DNA of 64,000 nucleotides from positions 124,001 to 188,000 of the forward strand of contig NZ_JAIBOA010000013.1 of the NCBI RefSeq assembly GCF_019458805.1, read 5' to 3'. The position numbers were made by a program, and so were the translations under genes. The DNA is from Actinomadura parmotrematis (lineage in GTDB: Bacteria; Actinomycetota; Actinomycetes; Streptosporangiales; Streptosporangiaceae). Shown one piece after another: positions 41,686 through 50,556 of the stretch. The notes under the pieces were generated by a model. The model was not told the DNA's origin, searched no databases, and saw only the letters and a program-made list of their open reading frames with translations. Numbering within the stretch: the stretch's first letter is position 1; every line of letters starts with the position of its first letter.

Positions 41686-41896
41686 GAGCAGCGGAGCGAG
41701 TGGACAGGACCTTGGGCGCGCCCTGCTAGCGGCCTCGCTGCCCTTCGCCAGGAGCAACGGCATTGACGACGCAGTGATCGAGCTGGAAGAAGGGAACGCG
41801 GCGGGGCGGCTGGCCAGCGAGTTCAGTGCCTGGCCAATGGCGCACCTTCCGGCCGAGCGGAGAGCTCGACAGCGTTATCTGCTGCCCACCGCCTGA
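41684..41896 (+). CDS. hypothetical 70-residue protein starting in the palindrome
   Basis: An open frame starts ATGAGCAGCGGAGCG at the outer end of the right palindrome arm and encodes a soluble protein (LGRALLAASLPFARSN, VIELEEGNAAGRLASEFSAW, LPAERRARQRYLLPTA). Third-position GC is lower than in neighbours. No family; it may be a gene remnant whose 5' end was replaced by the repeat. Confidence 0.35.
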   Translation: MSSGASGQDLGRALLAASLPFARSNGIDDAVIELEEGNAAGRLASEFSAWPMAHLPAERRARQRYLLPTA

Positions 41897-41945
41897 CGTC
41901 GGTGACACGGTTTGCGGGCCGGGACGCCGCGGTTAGCCTTCAAGG

Positions 41946-42548
41946 GTGATCGATTCGGCAGGGGAACGGCTGGGAGCGAGCGCCGCGCGGGAGCTCCGCA
42001 AGATCGGAAGGTACGCGTTCGGGCCGGGGCTCACCGATGCGGAGTTCACTCGCATCGAGGCCGAGTTCGGCATCGAGTTCGCCGACGATCACCGCGCCTT
42101 CCTCGCCGCCGGCCTGCCGCTCAACTCGGCGCGGGAACCCGGTGAGACATGGCTCCATCCCTGGCCGGACTGGCGCAACGGCGACCCCGAGGCCCTTCGG
42201 ACCCACGTCGACTGGGCGGTCAACGGCGTGCTCTTCGATGTCGAGCACGGCTTCTGGAAGCAAGCGTGGGGTGACCGCCCCGACGATCTCGCGGAAGCGC
42301 TCGCGACCGCACGGATCCACCTCGATCAGGTGCCCAAGCTCGTCCCCGTCTTCGCCCACCGCTTTCTCCCCAGCGGCCACGGCACGTACGGGCACCCGGT
42401 CCTCTCAATCCACCAGACCGACATCATCTTCTACGGAACCGACCTCGTGAACTACGTCGCCAATGAGTTCCTCAACGAAGGCCACTGGTCCATCGACCCC
42501 GGCTGGACTCCGCCGCCCCTGGTCGCGTTCTGGGGCGACTTCCTCTAG
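41946..42548 (+). CDS. SMI1/KNR4 (SUKH) family protein
   Basis: A 200-residue protein with the SUKH pattern: LTDAEFTRIEAEFGIEFADDHRAFLAAGLPL, WLHPWPDWRNGD, FWKQAWGDRP and HPVLSIHQTDIIFYGTDLVNY, read in pieces. SUKH proteins are commonly immunity proteins for toxins, though stand-alone genes like this are also frequent. GTG start with AAGGG. Its last 77 bases are overlapped by the convergent membrane protein gene. Confidence 0.8.
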   Translation: MIDSAGERLGASAARELRKIGRYAFGPGLTDAEFTRIEAEFGIEFADDHRAFLAAGLPLNSAREPGETWLHPWPDWRNGDPEALRTHVDWAVNGVLFDVEHGFWKQAWGDRPDDLAEALATARIHLDQVPKLVPVFAHRFLPSGHGTYGHPVLSIHQTDIIFYGTDLVNYVANEFLNEGHWSIDPGWTPPPLVAFWGDFL

Positions 42549-43065
42549 GGGATCTCGGAACACGACTGCCGGGGTGCGTTGCGGCGGCCCAAGCGAAGGC
42601 CAGGGCGCCGGCGGTGAAGAGGACGTCCGTGCTGACGCTCGCGGTCACCGCCCAGAGGGACGGGTGCGGGGTGCCGGTGACCTGCGCCATCGTCATATCG
42701 GTGAAGCCCCGGGGCAGCAGGCCGGTCGCGCGGGCCAGGTCGTCGGCGACGCCGGACAGGCCCCGGAGGCCGAGCAGCGCGCAGCCCGTCCAGGCGGTCG
42801 CCAAGAGCAGCCGGTGCGGGATGTGGCGGCCCCACTGCTGGGCGAGCGCCAGGGGAAGGAGGATCCCGACCGCCACCATGCCGATCAGGACCACCCCGCC
42901 CACCTGCATGGCCACCCGCGAGGCCCCGTCGTGGTCCGCGGGCGACGGCGTCTTCAGGCCGGTGCGGACCCACACCACGTGCCAGGCCAGGAAGAGCATC
43001 ACCCAGGCGAACGCCGTGTAGGCGGCGCGGCGGGCGGTGCGTGCGCGGTCGTCGTACGTCTGCAT
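42472..43065 (-). CDS. hypothetical membrane protein (end of PadR operon)
   Basis: A 197-residue protein with about four to five hydrophobic helices (YTAFAWVMLFLAWHVVWV, VGGVVLIGMVAVGILLPLALA, LLLATAWTGCALLGL, VLFTAGALAFAWAAA) and an Arg/Ser-rich C-terminal tail read from the antisense of the SUKH gene. The tail may be artificial if the stop was lost. ATG at 43065 follows the paralogue pair by 112 bp. Confidence 0.6.
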   Translation of the reverse strand: MQTYDDRARTARRAAYTAFAWVMLFLAWHVVWVRTGLKTPSPADHDGASRVAMQVGGVVLIGMVAVGILLPLALAQQWGRHIPHRLLLATAWTGCALLGLRGLSGVADDLARATGLLPRGFTDMTMAQVTGTPHPSLWAVTASVSTDVLFTAGALAFAWAAATHPGSRVPRSPRGSRPRTRPGAAESSRGRWTSGLR

Positions 43066-43177
43066 ACCGACGAGGATCGCCGCGCGGGCAGGCAGCCGCC
43101 TCCCCCGGACGGGCGATTCACCCGGCCCGCGAGCGCTGCCCCGCCTCGTCCGGACGGACGAAGCGGGGCGGGGCACC

Positions 43178-44209
43178 TCACGGACGGGCGCGGCGACGTC
43201 CGGGGATCTCGGCGAGGCGGACGGCCGCCAGGGCGACCCCTGCGGCGGTCAGCCCTGCGACGACCACCTCGCTGGGATTCTGGAAGTAGAAGTCGGACAG
43301 GTGCGGGCCCGCGTATTGCAGGACCGGCGGCGCGCCGGGCAGCGCCAGCAGCACGACCGCGCGCCGCCCCGCCCCGCTGCGCCAGAGCGCGCCGGCGACG
43401 AGGACCGCGGCTCCGACGACGACCGTCCACACGGCCGCGGACCAGATCTCGATGACGTGCGACCAAGCGGTCCCCTCCGGCCGCGGCGTGCCGGCGGTCG
43501 GCGACGGGACGGACGGAAGGAGCACCAGGTACGTCGTCACGAACGCTGCGGCGCCGTTCAGGGCGAGCACGCCGGCGACGGCGCGGCGGCCCAGAAGCCG
43601 GGCTCCCTGCGCGGGGCCGGGCGACGCGGCCAGCGACAGGATCACGAGCAGGCCGAGCGGCAGCGAGACGTTGGCGTAGGCGTGCGTCGCGGCCCAGCCG
43701 CGATCGGGATCGGTCGTCCCGTAGAGCGCGATCGGTACCTGGACCGCGATGACCGCTCCTGCGGTGAGCAGCGCCGCCCGGCGCGCCCCGCGCCGGACGA
43801 GGACGGCGATGACGGCCCAGGCCGCCCAGAGGGGTGCGGTGGAGAAATGGTCGACCAGGGACGCGTATCCGCCCGCTCCCGGGTAGCGCTCCGCCCGGTC
43901 GAGCTGGATCATCCGGACCTCGAACGGAATGTTCGCCGCGAACCGCAGCCCGTCGGCCAGCAGCGCTGCCAGAGCCACGAACCCGGCGATGGAGAGGGCC
44001 GCGGGCCACCCCACCGGCGCCCCGCGACCCGCCACCGCGCGGCGCAAGTGCAGGCGCACCGCGCCGACCAGCAGGTCGGCGGTGTCGGCGGCGGACGGCC
44101 GCGTCTGGCCGGGACGGGCGGCGTCCAGCAGCACGTCCAGCATCTCCCGCCGCTGCCCGGCCGGGTAGAGGCCGAGCAGGCGGCGGTAACGCTCTTCGAG
44201 TGTGCGCAA
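43178..44209 (-). CDS. PadR-associated membrane protein, copy 2
   Basis: A 343-residue protein: N-terminal soluble segment RTLEERYRRLLGLYPAGQRREMLDVLLDAARPGQ, then about eight transmembrane helices and the shared motif SPGPAQGARLLGRR. It is a paralogue of the gene upstream; TTG start with AAGGAAGA before it. The pair resembles HAAS-signalling-domain proteins that follow PadR regulators, in which the soluble N-terminus is thought to work with PadR. Confidence 0.75.
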   Translation of the reverse strand: MRTLEERYRRLLGLYPAGQRREMLDVLLDAARPGQTRPSAADTADLLVGAVRLHLRRAVAGRGAPVGWPAALSIAGFVALAALLADGLRFAANIPFEVRMIQLDRAERYPGAGGYASLVDHFSTAPLWAAWAVIAVLVRRGARRAALLTAGAVIAVQVPIALYGTTDPDRGWAATHAYANVSLPLGLLVILSLAASPGPAQGARLLGRRAVAGVLALNGAAAFVTTYLVLLPSVPSPTAGTPRPEGTAWSHVIEIWSAAVWTVVVGAAVLVAGALWRSGAGRRAVVLLALPGAPPVLQYAGPHLSDFYFQNPSEVVVAGLTAAGVALAAVRLAEIPGRRRARP

Positions 44210-44240
44210 CGATCTTCCTTCGGAGGGGGGCGCGGGTCGG

Positions 44241-45281
44241 TCAGGCGGACGGGTGGGCGCCCTTGCGGAGCCGCGCCGGGAGCTCGATCAGCAGGAGGCC
44301 GCCCAGCGCGACGGCGAGTCCCGCGACGGCGGTGAGCATGGGACCGTGCGGGCCGTCCTCCACGGAGAAGCCGCGCACGGCCGTCTCGGCGACCGTCGCA
44401 AAGACAGGCGTGACGGGCAGCACGAGCAGCGCGCAGGCGCGGCGGCCGTGGCCGCTGCGAGCGAGCACGGCCAGCAGCGCGATCCCGAGGGCGGCCACCA
44501 CCAGCAGGCGGCCGACCTGGAGCATCCGCAGCGCACCGCTGAACATGTCCAGCGCCCCTGGCTGGTACCGGTCGCCCGGCCAGTACATGCGGCCCGTCAC
44601 GAGGGCGGCGCTCGGCGCGGTGAACAGCAGGGCCAGCAGCGCGCCCGCGGCCGGGACCGCCGAGGCGACGCGACGCCCCAAAAGCCGCGCGCCGTGCGCG
44701 GGTCCTGGCGAGGTGACCAGGGAGGCGGTGCACAGCAGGCCCAGCAGGAACGGGACCGTCGAGACCGAGGTCGCGGGCATGCCGTACGGGACCGGGCCGT
44801 GCGCCAGATACACCGTGAGGACGGCGGACTGGGCCGTGAGGACGAGGGCGGTGAGGCCCGTCGCGGTCCGCCGGAACCCGCGCCGGACCAGGACGGCGAC
44901 GGCCGCCCAGGCGAGCCAGTACGGACCCGTCCCGAGCGCGGCGGACAGGTGCTCGAAGGCGCCCCGGCTCTGGTCGCCGGCGGTGAGCGCCAGCACGTAC
45001 GGCGCGTTGACGAGGAAGCGCAGCCCGTCCGCGAGCAGCAGGACGAGCGACACGTACCCCGCGATCGCGAGGCCCTGCTGCCACGTCCCGCCGCCCGCGC
45101 CGCAGACCAGCCGGCGCGCCCGGATGCGGACGGCGCCGAACAGCAGGTCGGCGGTATCGACGACGGACGGCCGCGCCTGGCCGGGGCGGGCGGCGTCCAG
45201 CAGGACGTCCAGCATCTCCTGCCGCCGCTCGGGCGGATACAGCGCGAGCAGGCGGCGGTAGCGGTCTTCGAGAGTGCGCAT
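44241..45281 (-). CDS. PadR-associated membrane protein, copy 1
   Basis: A 346-residue paralogue: RTLEDRYRRLLALYPPERRQEMLDVLLDAARPGQ in pieces, about eight helices and SPGPAHGARLLGRR. The first 50 residues and the SPGPA loop are nearly identical to copy 2, the helices much less so. It lies 20 bp after padR, so both are one operon. Confidence 0.78.
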   Translation of the reverse strand: MRTLEDRYRRLLALYPPERRQEMLDVLLDAARPGQARPSVVDTADLLFGAVRIRARRLVCGAGGGTWQQGLAIAGYVSLVLLLADGLRFLVNAPYVLALTAGDQSRGAFEHLSAALGTGPYWLAWAAVAVLVRRGFRRTATGLTALVLTAQSAVLTVYLAHGPVPYGMPATSVSTVPFLLGLLCTASLVTSPGPAHGARLLGRRVASAVPAAGALLALLFTAPSAALVTGRMYWPGDRYQPGALDMFSGALRMLQVGRLLVVAALGIALLAVLARSGHGRRACALLVLPVTPVFATVAETAVRGFSVEDGPHGPMLTAVAGLAVALGGLLLIELPARLRKGAHPSA

Positions 45282-45301
45282 GGGGGGATTCCTCGTCTCG
45301 G

Positions 45302-45643
45302 TCAGGCGGGCGCGGTGCCGGGGCGCGGGCGGGCGGCGAGGCGGCGGGCGGCGGCCTCGGTGCGCCGCCGCAGGGCGTCGACCTCGGCGGCGAGCGCGGC
45401 GGCGCCCTCGTCGGTCAGCCGGTAGTAGCGGCGGAGGCGGCCGTCCACGACCTCCTCGCGGTCGGCGCCGATCAGGCCGTCGGCCTGGAGGCGGTCCAGG
45501 GCGGCGTAGAGCGTGCCCGCGCGCAGCCGCGTCCGGCCGCCGGAGATCCGCTCGGCGTCGGTGATGATCCCGTAGCCGTGCTGGGGACCGTCCGCGAGCG
45601 CCGTCAGGATCAGGAAGGTGGGCTCCTGCATGGTCTTGCTCAT
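45302..45643 (-). CDS. PadR family transcriptional regulator
   Basis: A 113-residue PadR: MQEPTFLILTALADGPQHGYGI, LRAGTLYAALDRLQADGLI (winged helix) and RRYYRLTDEGAAAL. ATG 45643 used; ATG 45631 (MQEPTF) is the usual family start. It probably represses its own operon through the dyad just upstream. Confidence 0.9.
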   Translation of the reverse strand: MSKTMQEPTFLILTALADGPQHGYGIITDAERISGGRTRLRAGTLYAALDRLQADGLIGADREEVVDGRLRRYYRLTDEGAAALAAEVDALRRRTEAAARRLAARPRPGTAPA

Positions 45644-45644
45644 G

Positions 45645-45664
45645 TCATCTTTATATACCGATGA
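45645..45664. promoter_or_regulatory. PadR operator candidate (TCATC-N10-GATGA)
   Basis: An inverted repeat with an AT-rich centre (TATATA) directly before the padR start, overlapping where a -10 box would be. AT-rich dyads are typical PadR sites. Confidence 0.5.
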
Positions 45665-45713
45665 TCTGACTATGATCAACCCGCGTCCCGGACGCGGCCG
45701 GACGCCGTCCCCG

Positions 45714-46223
45714 TCAGCGCTCGGCGGGGTGCCGGAGGCAGGGCGAGGCGACGTGGACAGTGATCCGGGACCGTCCCGATTCGGTGAGCGCCACCCCGAG
45801 CCGCGCCCCGTACCCCTCGTCGGGCGCGTCCATCAGCAGCACCGGCTCGTCACCGGCCGCGTTCGGGGCGAGCACCGACGCGCGCTCGCGCCAGCCCGCC
45901 GCCTCCAGCCGCTCGCGCGCGGCGGCGAGCGCGGGGACCGCCGCCGACGGCGCGACCAGCTCGACGTGCCCGATGTAGAAGACCTGGTACGGGCTGTAGT
46001 CCACCCACCAGGCGGGCAGCGGCGGCTCGGGCACCGGCTCGTCCACCGCCACGGTCCCCTCGAGCGCCTCGCACGGCTGCGGACTCACCTCGTCCGGCGA
46101 CCGGCTGAGCGCCCCGGCCTCGGCGAGCGCGCGCCCGACCGTGAAAGCGTGCCGCGTCACCTTCTCCGCCGCGTCCCGCGGATGCTCGACCGCCAGGCCG
46201 GACGGCATCCACGCCTCAGGCAT
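45714..46223 (-). CDS. hypothetical protein, partner of the lipoprotein
   Basis: A 169-residue protein (AFTVGRALAEAGAL, LPAWWVDYSPYQVFYIGHVELVAP, SRITVHVASPCLRHPAE). The C-terminal CLRHP is the counterpart of CFRHP in the upstream lipoprotein, suggesting distant paralogues. No signal peptide from this start, but it overlaps the previous gene by 8 bp (ATGCCTGA). Function unknown. Confidence 0.6.
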   Translation of the reverse strand: MPEAWMPSGLAVEHPRDAAEKVTRHAFTVGRALAEAGALSRSPDEVSPQPCEALEGTVAVDEPVPEPPLPAWWVDYSPYQVFYIGHVELVAPSAAVPALAAARERLEAAGWRERASVLAPNAAGDEPVLLMDAPDEGYGARLGVALTESGRSRITVHVASPCLRHPAER

Positions 46224-46764
46224 TGGGATGCCTGAAGCAGTCGGTCTCCAGCTGAACGGTCAGAGTGGCTCGCGGAGGTGTACCGGTGTCATAGACCGAC
46301 AGTCGAACGTCGTCCTTCTCGCCGCTGAGGCCGCCCGGCGCTCCACCCATCGTCTTCTGTTCTGACGGATGCCAACCGCCCACGTTCTTCACTTGCCGGA
46401 GCACTGCCGCCAGCAGCGCCCGCCGGTCCTGCTCATCGCGCAACACCACCTGAGCATCGAAGTGGATGCTGTAGAGGGCGTACTTGACCTTCCTCGGATC
46501 ATCGGCCAGCGGAGCGACCTCGCGGTTGTAGTCCTTTTCGTAATCGTTGCCGCAGGGAAACCCGTAGACGCCGCGGCCGCGCACGTCACGCCCGCCGAGA
46601 GCCGGAACCAGCTCGCGGCTCAGCGCCGAGACCTCATCCCCCACACCCTTCGGATCCCTGCGCGAGTAGTGCCCGGAAAGCGGATCGCAGGCGCAGCCGG
46701 CGAAAGCGCAGGCGAAGACGGCGACCGCCGCTCGGATCATCGTGTTCCGCATCCGCCCCGCCAT
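46216..46764 (-). CDS. putative lipoprotein
   Basis: A 182-residue protein with signal sequence MIRAAVAVFACAFAGCACD and lipobox-like AGC; mature part has GFPCGNDYEKDYNREVAPL, YSIHFDAQVVLRDEQDR and VQLETDCFRHPN. Start chosen 24 bp after the hydrolase gene; ATGs at 46752 and 46740 also work. Lower GC than flanks. No family recognised. Confidence 0.65.
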   Translation of the reverse strand: MAGRMRNTMIRAAVAVFACAFAGCACDPLSGHYSRRDPKGVGDEVSALSRELVPALGGRDVRGRGVYGFPCGNDYEKDYNREVAPLADDPRKVKYALYSIHFDAQVVLRDEQDRRALLAAVLRQVKNVGGWHPSEQKTMGGAPGGLSGEKDDVRLSVYDTGTPPRATLTVQLETDCFRHPNA

Positions 46765-46787
46765 CGGCCTGCTTGAGGCGGACGAAC

Positions 46788-48512
46788 TCAGAAGAGGCGT
46801 TGCCACCATGTGTCCTTACTCTCGCCGGGCCCGCCCGACCCGTAGGGAACCGGATCGTTGCCGCTGCCGCCCGCGTCGTAGGCGGTCCCGGCCACCACCC
46901 TTCCCTGTTGGTCGAGACTCCTCATGGCACCGCCGAAGGTGTAGGGATCCGGATCCTTGTCCGTCCAGTAGGAGCTGTGGCCGCCCCCGTCGGTGACGAG
47001 ACGGCGGCCGCCGAACTCGGGGTCGGAGGGGACGCGCGGCGGGCCGATCGCACCGCCGTCGCCGTGGCCGTACCTGCCGATGCTCGGGACCTGGTCGCCC
47101 CGGGCCTCCTGCGCGTAGACGTGCCCTGCGCCGATGTGGAGGTCGCCCGCCTTGTCCACGCGCATGCCGGGGCTGCCCGCGACCATGATGTCGTTCACGC
47201 GGAGCCTGTCGTCGGCGTGGCGGGCGGCCTCACCGATGACGGTCGAGCCGTAGCTGTGGCCCACCGCCGTCATGTGCGCGTTCGGGTTGCCCTCCGCGGC
47301 CTGGGTGGCGCGCAGGCCGTCGACGAAGGCGTTCAGTTTCGGGCCGCCCGCGTCGGCGTACTTCCCGCTCGGCGAGTCCGTGTAGACGCTGTCGGGCGCG
47401 TCGTAACCGAGCCAGGCGATCGTGGAGACCGGCTTGTCGGTGTAGGCGCTCGCCGCATCGTTGAGGTTGGCCGCGCGGTTCATGCTGCCGCCGAACTTGT
47501 CGAGGTCCTCGGTGGTGCCCGGGACGTAGGTGGCGACGTGCGTGGCGGTGTCGGGATTGCCGAAGGCGACGATCGCGCGCCCGTCCGAACCGTCCTTCTC
47601 GGCCTTCTCCCGCACGGTCGAGTCCAACCCGAGCAGGTACAGGTCGCGGCCCTTCGCCTCGTAGGTGCGCATGGCGGCGTCGAGGTTCGTCAGCCGTTTC
47701 AGGTCGCGCTGCTCGAAGGCGCTGAGGTTCGCGCCCTTGGCCTGGAGTTCGGCGAGGCGGGCGTCCAGGCGGGTGCGGTTGGCCTCGTCGCGGTCCTCGG
47801 ACGGGATGCCGTTCGCCCAGCCGATCTTGTCGGGGTAGGCGTTCATCAGCAGGTGCCGCTGCTCTTCGGGCAGGCTCTTCCACCAGGCGGTGACCTTCTT
47901 GGGGTCGGTCATACCCTTCGGCGGCACGTTGCCCGGATCGAACCCGGCGAGGGCGGTCGCCTTGCGGGCGTCGTCGCGGAGGTCGGCGAGCGGGTGCCTG
48001 CTGGTGAGGATGTCGGGTTGGAAGGCACGGAGCGCCGCCGCGACCTGTGTGTCGGCGTCGGTGGCCTTCTTGACGGCCGCGGCGAACCGGTCGTGGACGG
48101 CGTTGGCGGCCTGCTGGTACTGCTGCCAGTTCGCGTAACGGGGCGGCAGGCTCGGCGCCAGTCGGATCGAGCCGTCGTCGCCGACCGACAAGTACTCGCC
48201 CTGCGCGGCGTGCAGGACGTCGCGGAGCTCCGCCTGGGCCGCGGAGATCTTCGCCTGGGCACTGCACAGGACGCCGGCGATGCTCGCCGCTTCGGTGCCC
48301 GCGACCTTCATCCTGGTCCGCTCCAGGAGCAGGACGGGCATCGCCGCCTCGGCGTCCTTGCCCGTCCAACGCGCCTTGCGGATGCCCTGGAGGAACCCGT
48401 CGTGATAGGCGTCCTCGGCCTTCTCCAGGTGCTCGACGAGCTTGCGCCACGACCGCCAGGCACCGTCCAGCTCACCGGGTTTCGCGTCGCGGAGCTGTGC
48501 GAAGGAGACCAC
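46788..48512 (-). CDS. alpha/beta hydrolase (DUF1023) with WXG-like helical N-terminus
   Basis: A 574-residue protein: helical region about 1-200 (LEKAEDAYHDGFLQGIRKARWTG) and a DUF1023 alpha/beta-hydrolase domain (about 280-480) with ATYVPGTTED, AWLGYDAPDS and nucleophile elbow AVGHSYGSTVIG. DUF1023 hydrolases frequently accompany WXG100-like genes and are possible type VII secretion substrates. It begins 4 bp after the WXG-like gene. Confidence 0.85.
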   Translation of the reverse strand: MVSFAQLRDAKPGELDGAWRSWRKLVEHLEKAEDAYHDGFLQGIRKARWTGKDAEAAMPVLLLERTRMKVAGTEAASIAGVLCSAQAKISAAQAELRDVLHAAQGEYLSVGDDGSIRLAPSLPPRYANWQQYQQAANAVHDRFAAAVKKATDADTQVAAALRAFQPDILTSRHPLADLRDDARKATALAGFDPGNVPPKGMTDPKKVTAWWKSLPEEQRHLLMNAYPDKIGWANGIPSEDRDEANRTRLDARLAELQAKGANLSAFEQRDLKRLTNLDAAMRTYEAKGRDLYLLGLDSTVREKAEKDGSDGRAIVAFGNPDTATHVATYVPGTTEDLDKFGGSMNRAANLNDAASAYTDKPVSTIAWLGYDAPDSVYTDSPSGKYADAGGPKLNAFVDGLRATQAAEGNPNAHMTAVGHSYGSTVIGEAARHADDRLRVNDIMVAGSPGMRVDKAGDLHIGAGHVYAQEARGDQVPSIGRYGHGDGGAIGPPRVPSDPEFGGRRLVTDGGGHSSYWTDKDPDPYTFGGAMRSLDQQGRVVAGTAYDAGGSGNDPVPYGSGGPGESKDTWWQRLF

Positions 48513-48516
48513 CGCG

Positions 48517-48999
48517 TCACGCCCCGGCCTGGATCCGGCCGAGCCGCCGCCGGGTCGCCTCGTCGGCGTTGCCGTGGTTGGCCGCGCAGGTCTCCACGGC
48601 CTCGCCGGCGCGCTCGACCTGCTCGGCGAGCTTGCCGAGGGCGGTGCGCCAGCCCGACACTGTCTCCTCCAGCGCGGCCGCCATCGTCCAGCCGCGCAGC
48701 GCCGCGACGGCCTGCTGATTCTCGCCAGGGACGGGACGGGCGCCGCTGACGATCCCCTCGCTGACCTGGGACGTCTTCTTCGAGGCGCTCCTCATGGCCG
48801 CGGAGTCGAAGCCGATACCCCCGGAGGCGGCCGGTCGCGGGTCCGGTCGCGGGGGGCGCGGCGGGGCGACGGGCGGCGCCTGCGGGCTGGGCCGCGGCGC
48901 CGTCGGGGCGGCCGGGGACGGCGCGGGTGCTCGGGGACTCGGCTGCGGCTGAGGGATGGGGCCGTTCAGCAGTTGGTCGATGCGGTTCGGCGGGGCCAC
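48517..48999 (-). CDS. WXG-like small protein with proline-rich N-terminus
   Basis: A 160-residue protein: Pro/Ala-rich residues 20-75 (PQPQPSPRAPAPSPAAPTAP), then a helical domain with LRGWTMAAALEETVSGW and LGKLAEQVERAGEAVETC, spaced like ESX/WXG proteins but without a canonical WXG turn. GTG start with GGGAGGAG. It is the first gene of an operon with the DUF1023 hydrolase and lipoproteins. Confidence 0.65.
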   Translation of the reverse strand: MAPPNRIDQLLNGPIPQPQPSPRAPAPSPAAPTAPRPSPQAPPVAPPRPPRPDPRPAASGGIGFDSAAMRSASKKTSQVSEGIVSGARPVPGENQQAVAALRGWTMAAALEETVSGWRTALGKLAEQVERAGEAVETCAANHGNADEATRRRLGRIQAGA

Positions 49000-49050
49000 G
49001 CTGGGGTGCTCCTCCCGGAAGGGGCCACGGGACGGCGTGGGGTGGGCAAG

Positions 49051-49080
49051 ATGATTCACAGAGCCATGACTCTCGGTCAA
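49051..49080 (-). promoter_or_regulatory. putative promoter of the WXG-like/DUF1023 operon
   Basis: Minus strand TTGACC (49080-49075), 18 bp, AATCAT (49056-49051). The 314-bp gap 49000-49313 also has to hold the promoter of the divergent hydrolase; nothing else is evident. Confidence 0.4.
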
Positions 49081-49313
49081 GTGGTGCGTTGTCCTTGATC
49101 GGGCTTTCGGTCGGACCGGGAAGAGAATCTCCGGTGCGGGGCACGGCGCGTGTCGAGGGGCGGTCGTCGGCTCCGACCTTGTGTTGATGGCAGGGCGCGC
49201 GAGTGGCGGTCCGCTCGCGGACGTGGTGGGGTCGGACAGGCCCGGCCGGCCGCGTGACCTGCCGCGCTTCCGATCCGCACGACGCCCGACCCGATACGAG
49301 AGGACCACCGCCA

Positions 49314-50110
49314 TGGCCACCACCACCGTCACCTCCGCCGACGGCACCACGATCGCCGTCGAGACCGCCGGGGACGGGACGCCCGTCGTCCTGATCGGCG
49401 GGGCGTTCAACGACCGGTCCACCGTCGCGGGCCTGGCCGCCGCGCTCGCGCCGCACGTCGCCGCCGTCACCTACGACCGGCGCGGGCGGGGCGGCAGCGA
49501 CGACAAGGACCCCGCCGGGTTCCGGGTGGAGCGCGAGGTCGAGGACCTCGCCGCCGTCCTCGCGCACGTCGGCGGATCCGCCGGGGTGTTCGGGCACTCC
49601 TCGGGCGCGCTGCTCGCGCTGGAGGGCGTGCTGAGCGGCCTGCCGATCTCGCGGCTGGCGATGTACGAGCCGCCCGTCATCGTCCCCGGCACCCGGCCCG
49701 CGCCGCCCGCCGGCGCGCTGGAGCGGCTGCGCGCGCTCACCGAGGCCGGTGACCGCGACGCGGCCGCCGCGCTGTTCCTGACCGAGCAGGTCGGCGTCCC
49801 CGCCGAGGTCGTCGAGGGCATGAAGAGCGGCCCGGCGTGGGGGTTCATGAGCGGCCAGGCGCACACGCTCGGCTACGACGTCGCCGTCTCGGCGCGCAAC
49901 GCCGACCCGCGGGACGCGCGGCTCGCCGCGATCGGCGTCCCGGTGCTGGTGCAGAACGGCGGCGCCGGGGAGGCGTGGATGGCCGAGGGCGCCGCCGCGC
50001 TCGCCGCGTCCGTCCCCGGCGCCCGCCACGAGGTGCTGCCCGGCGAGGACCACGCCGTGCTGCAGCGCCCGGAGAACCTCGCGCCGTCGCTCGCCGCGTT
50101 CTTCGCCTGA
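49314..50110 (+). CDS. alpha/beta fold hydrolase
   Basis: A 265-residue hydrolase: VVLIGGAFND (oxyanion), YDRRGRGGSDD, nucleophile FGHSSGALLAL and C-terminal GEDHAVLQRPE with catalytic His. Substrate unknown. GAGAGGA before the ATG. Convergent with the NTF2-like gene. Confidence 0.87.
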
Positions 50111-50135
50111 CGGGCGGCGGGGGCTGCGGGGACGG

Positions 50136-50504
50136 TCAGGACTCGATGTCGTCCGGGCCCCACAGGGCCCGCATCTCGACGACCTTGCCGTCCTCGCCGA
50201 ACGTCATGACGTCGATCGCGCGGATCCGCATGTTCATCGCCGGCACCTCGACGGTGAACGCCATCGCCGCCTGGTTTCCGTGCGAGCCGCGGATCGGCCC
50301 GTCGAGTGTGAGCTTGCTCCCTGCCGCGATGGCGTTGGCGTAGAACTCGTCGATCGCCGGGCGGCCGTGGACCGGCGGCGTGCCGACCGGGTCCTCGATG
50401 ACGGCGTCCGCCGCGAACAGGTCGGACACGGCCGCGGCGTCGCCGGCGGCGAAACCGTCGATGTAGGCCTGCAGGGCGCGCTTCATGTCTTCCTGGGAGA
50501 GCAT
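50136..50504 (-). CDS. NTF2-like (SnoaL/ketosteroid isomerase-type) protein
   Basis: A 122-residue cone-shaped NTF2-like protein: ALQAYIDGFAAGD, ADAVIEDPVGTPPVHG and IRAIDVMTFGEDGKV. The two Asp (EDPVG and AIDVM) match the catalytic Asp38/Asp99 positions of steroid delta-isomerase, so it may be enzymatically active. Divergent from the thioredoxin-fold gene. Confidence 0.82.
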   Translation of the reverse strand: MLSQEDMKRALQAYIDGFAAGDAAAVSDLFAADAVIEDPVGTPPVHGRPAIDEFYANAIAAGSKLTLDGPIRGSHGNQAAMAFTVEVPAMNMRIRAIDVMTFGEDGKVVEMRALWGPDDIES

Positions 50505-50515
50505 GCCCGGAGACT

Positions 50516-50529
50516 AGCAAGCGGTTGCT
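50516..50529. promoter_or_regulatory. inverted repeat AGCAA-GCGG-TTGCT in a short divergent promoter
   Basis: Perfect 5-bp arms between two divergent starts 34-52 bp apart. It looks like a TetR-type operator; no regulator is adjacent. Confidence 0.4.
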
Positions 50530-50556
50530 CGGTTCACCATGGAGCAGAATGCCGCC

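Noticed and set aside
45714..46223. Single fused gene with the upstream lipoprotein
   Set aside because: The two frames differ and overlap by 8 bp (ATGCCTGA), typical of coupled genes and not a frameshift.
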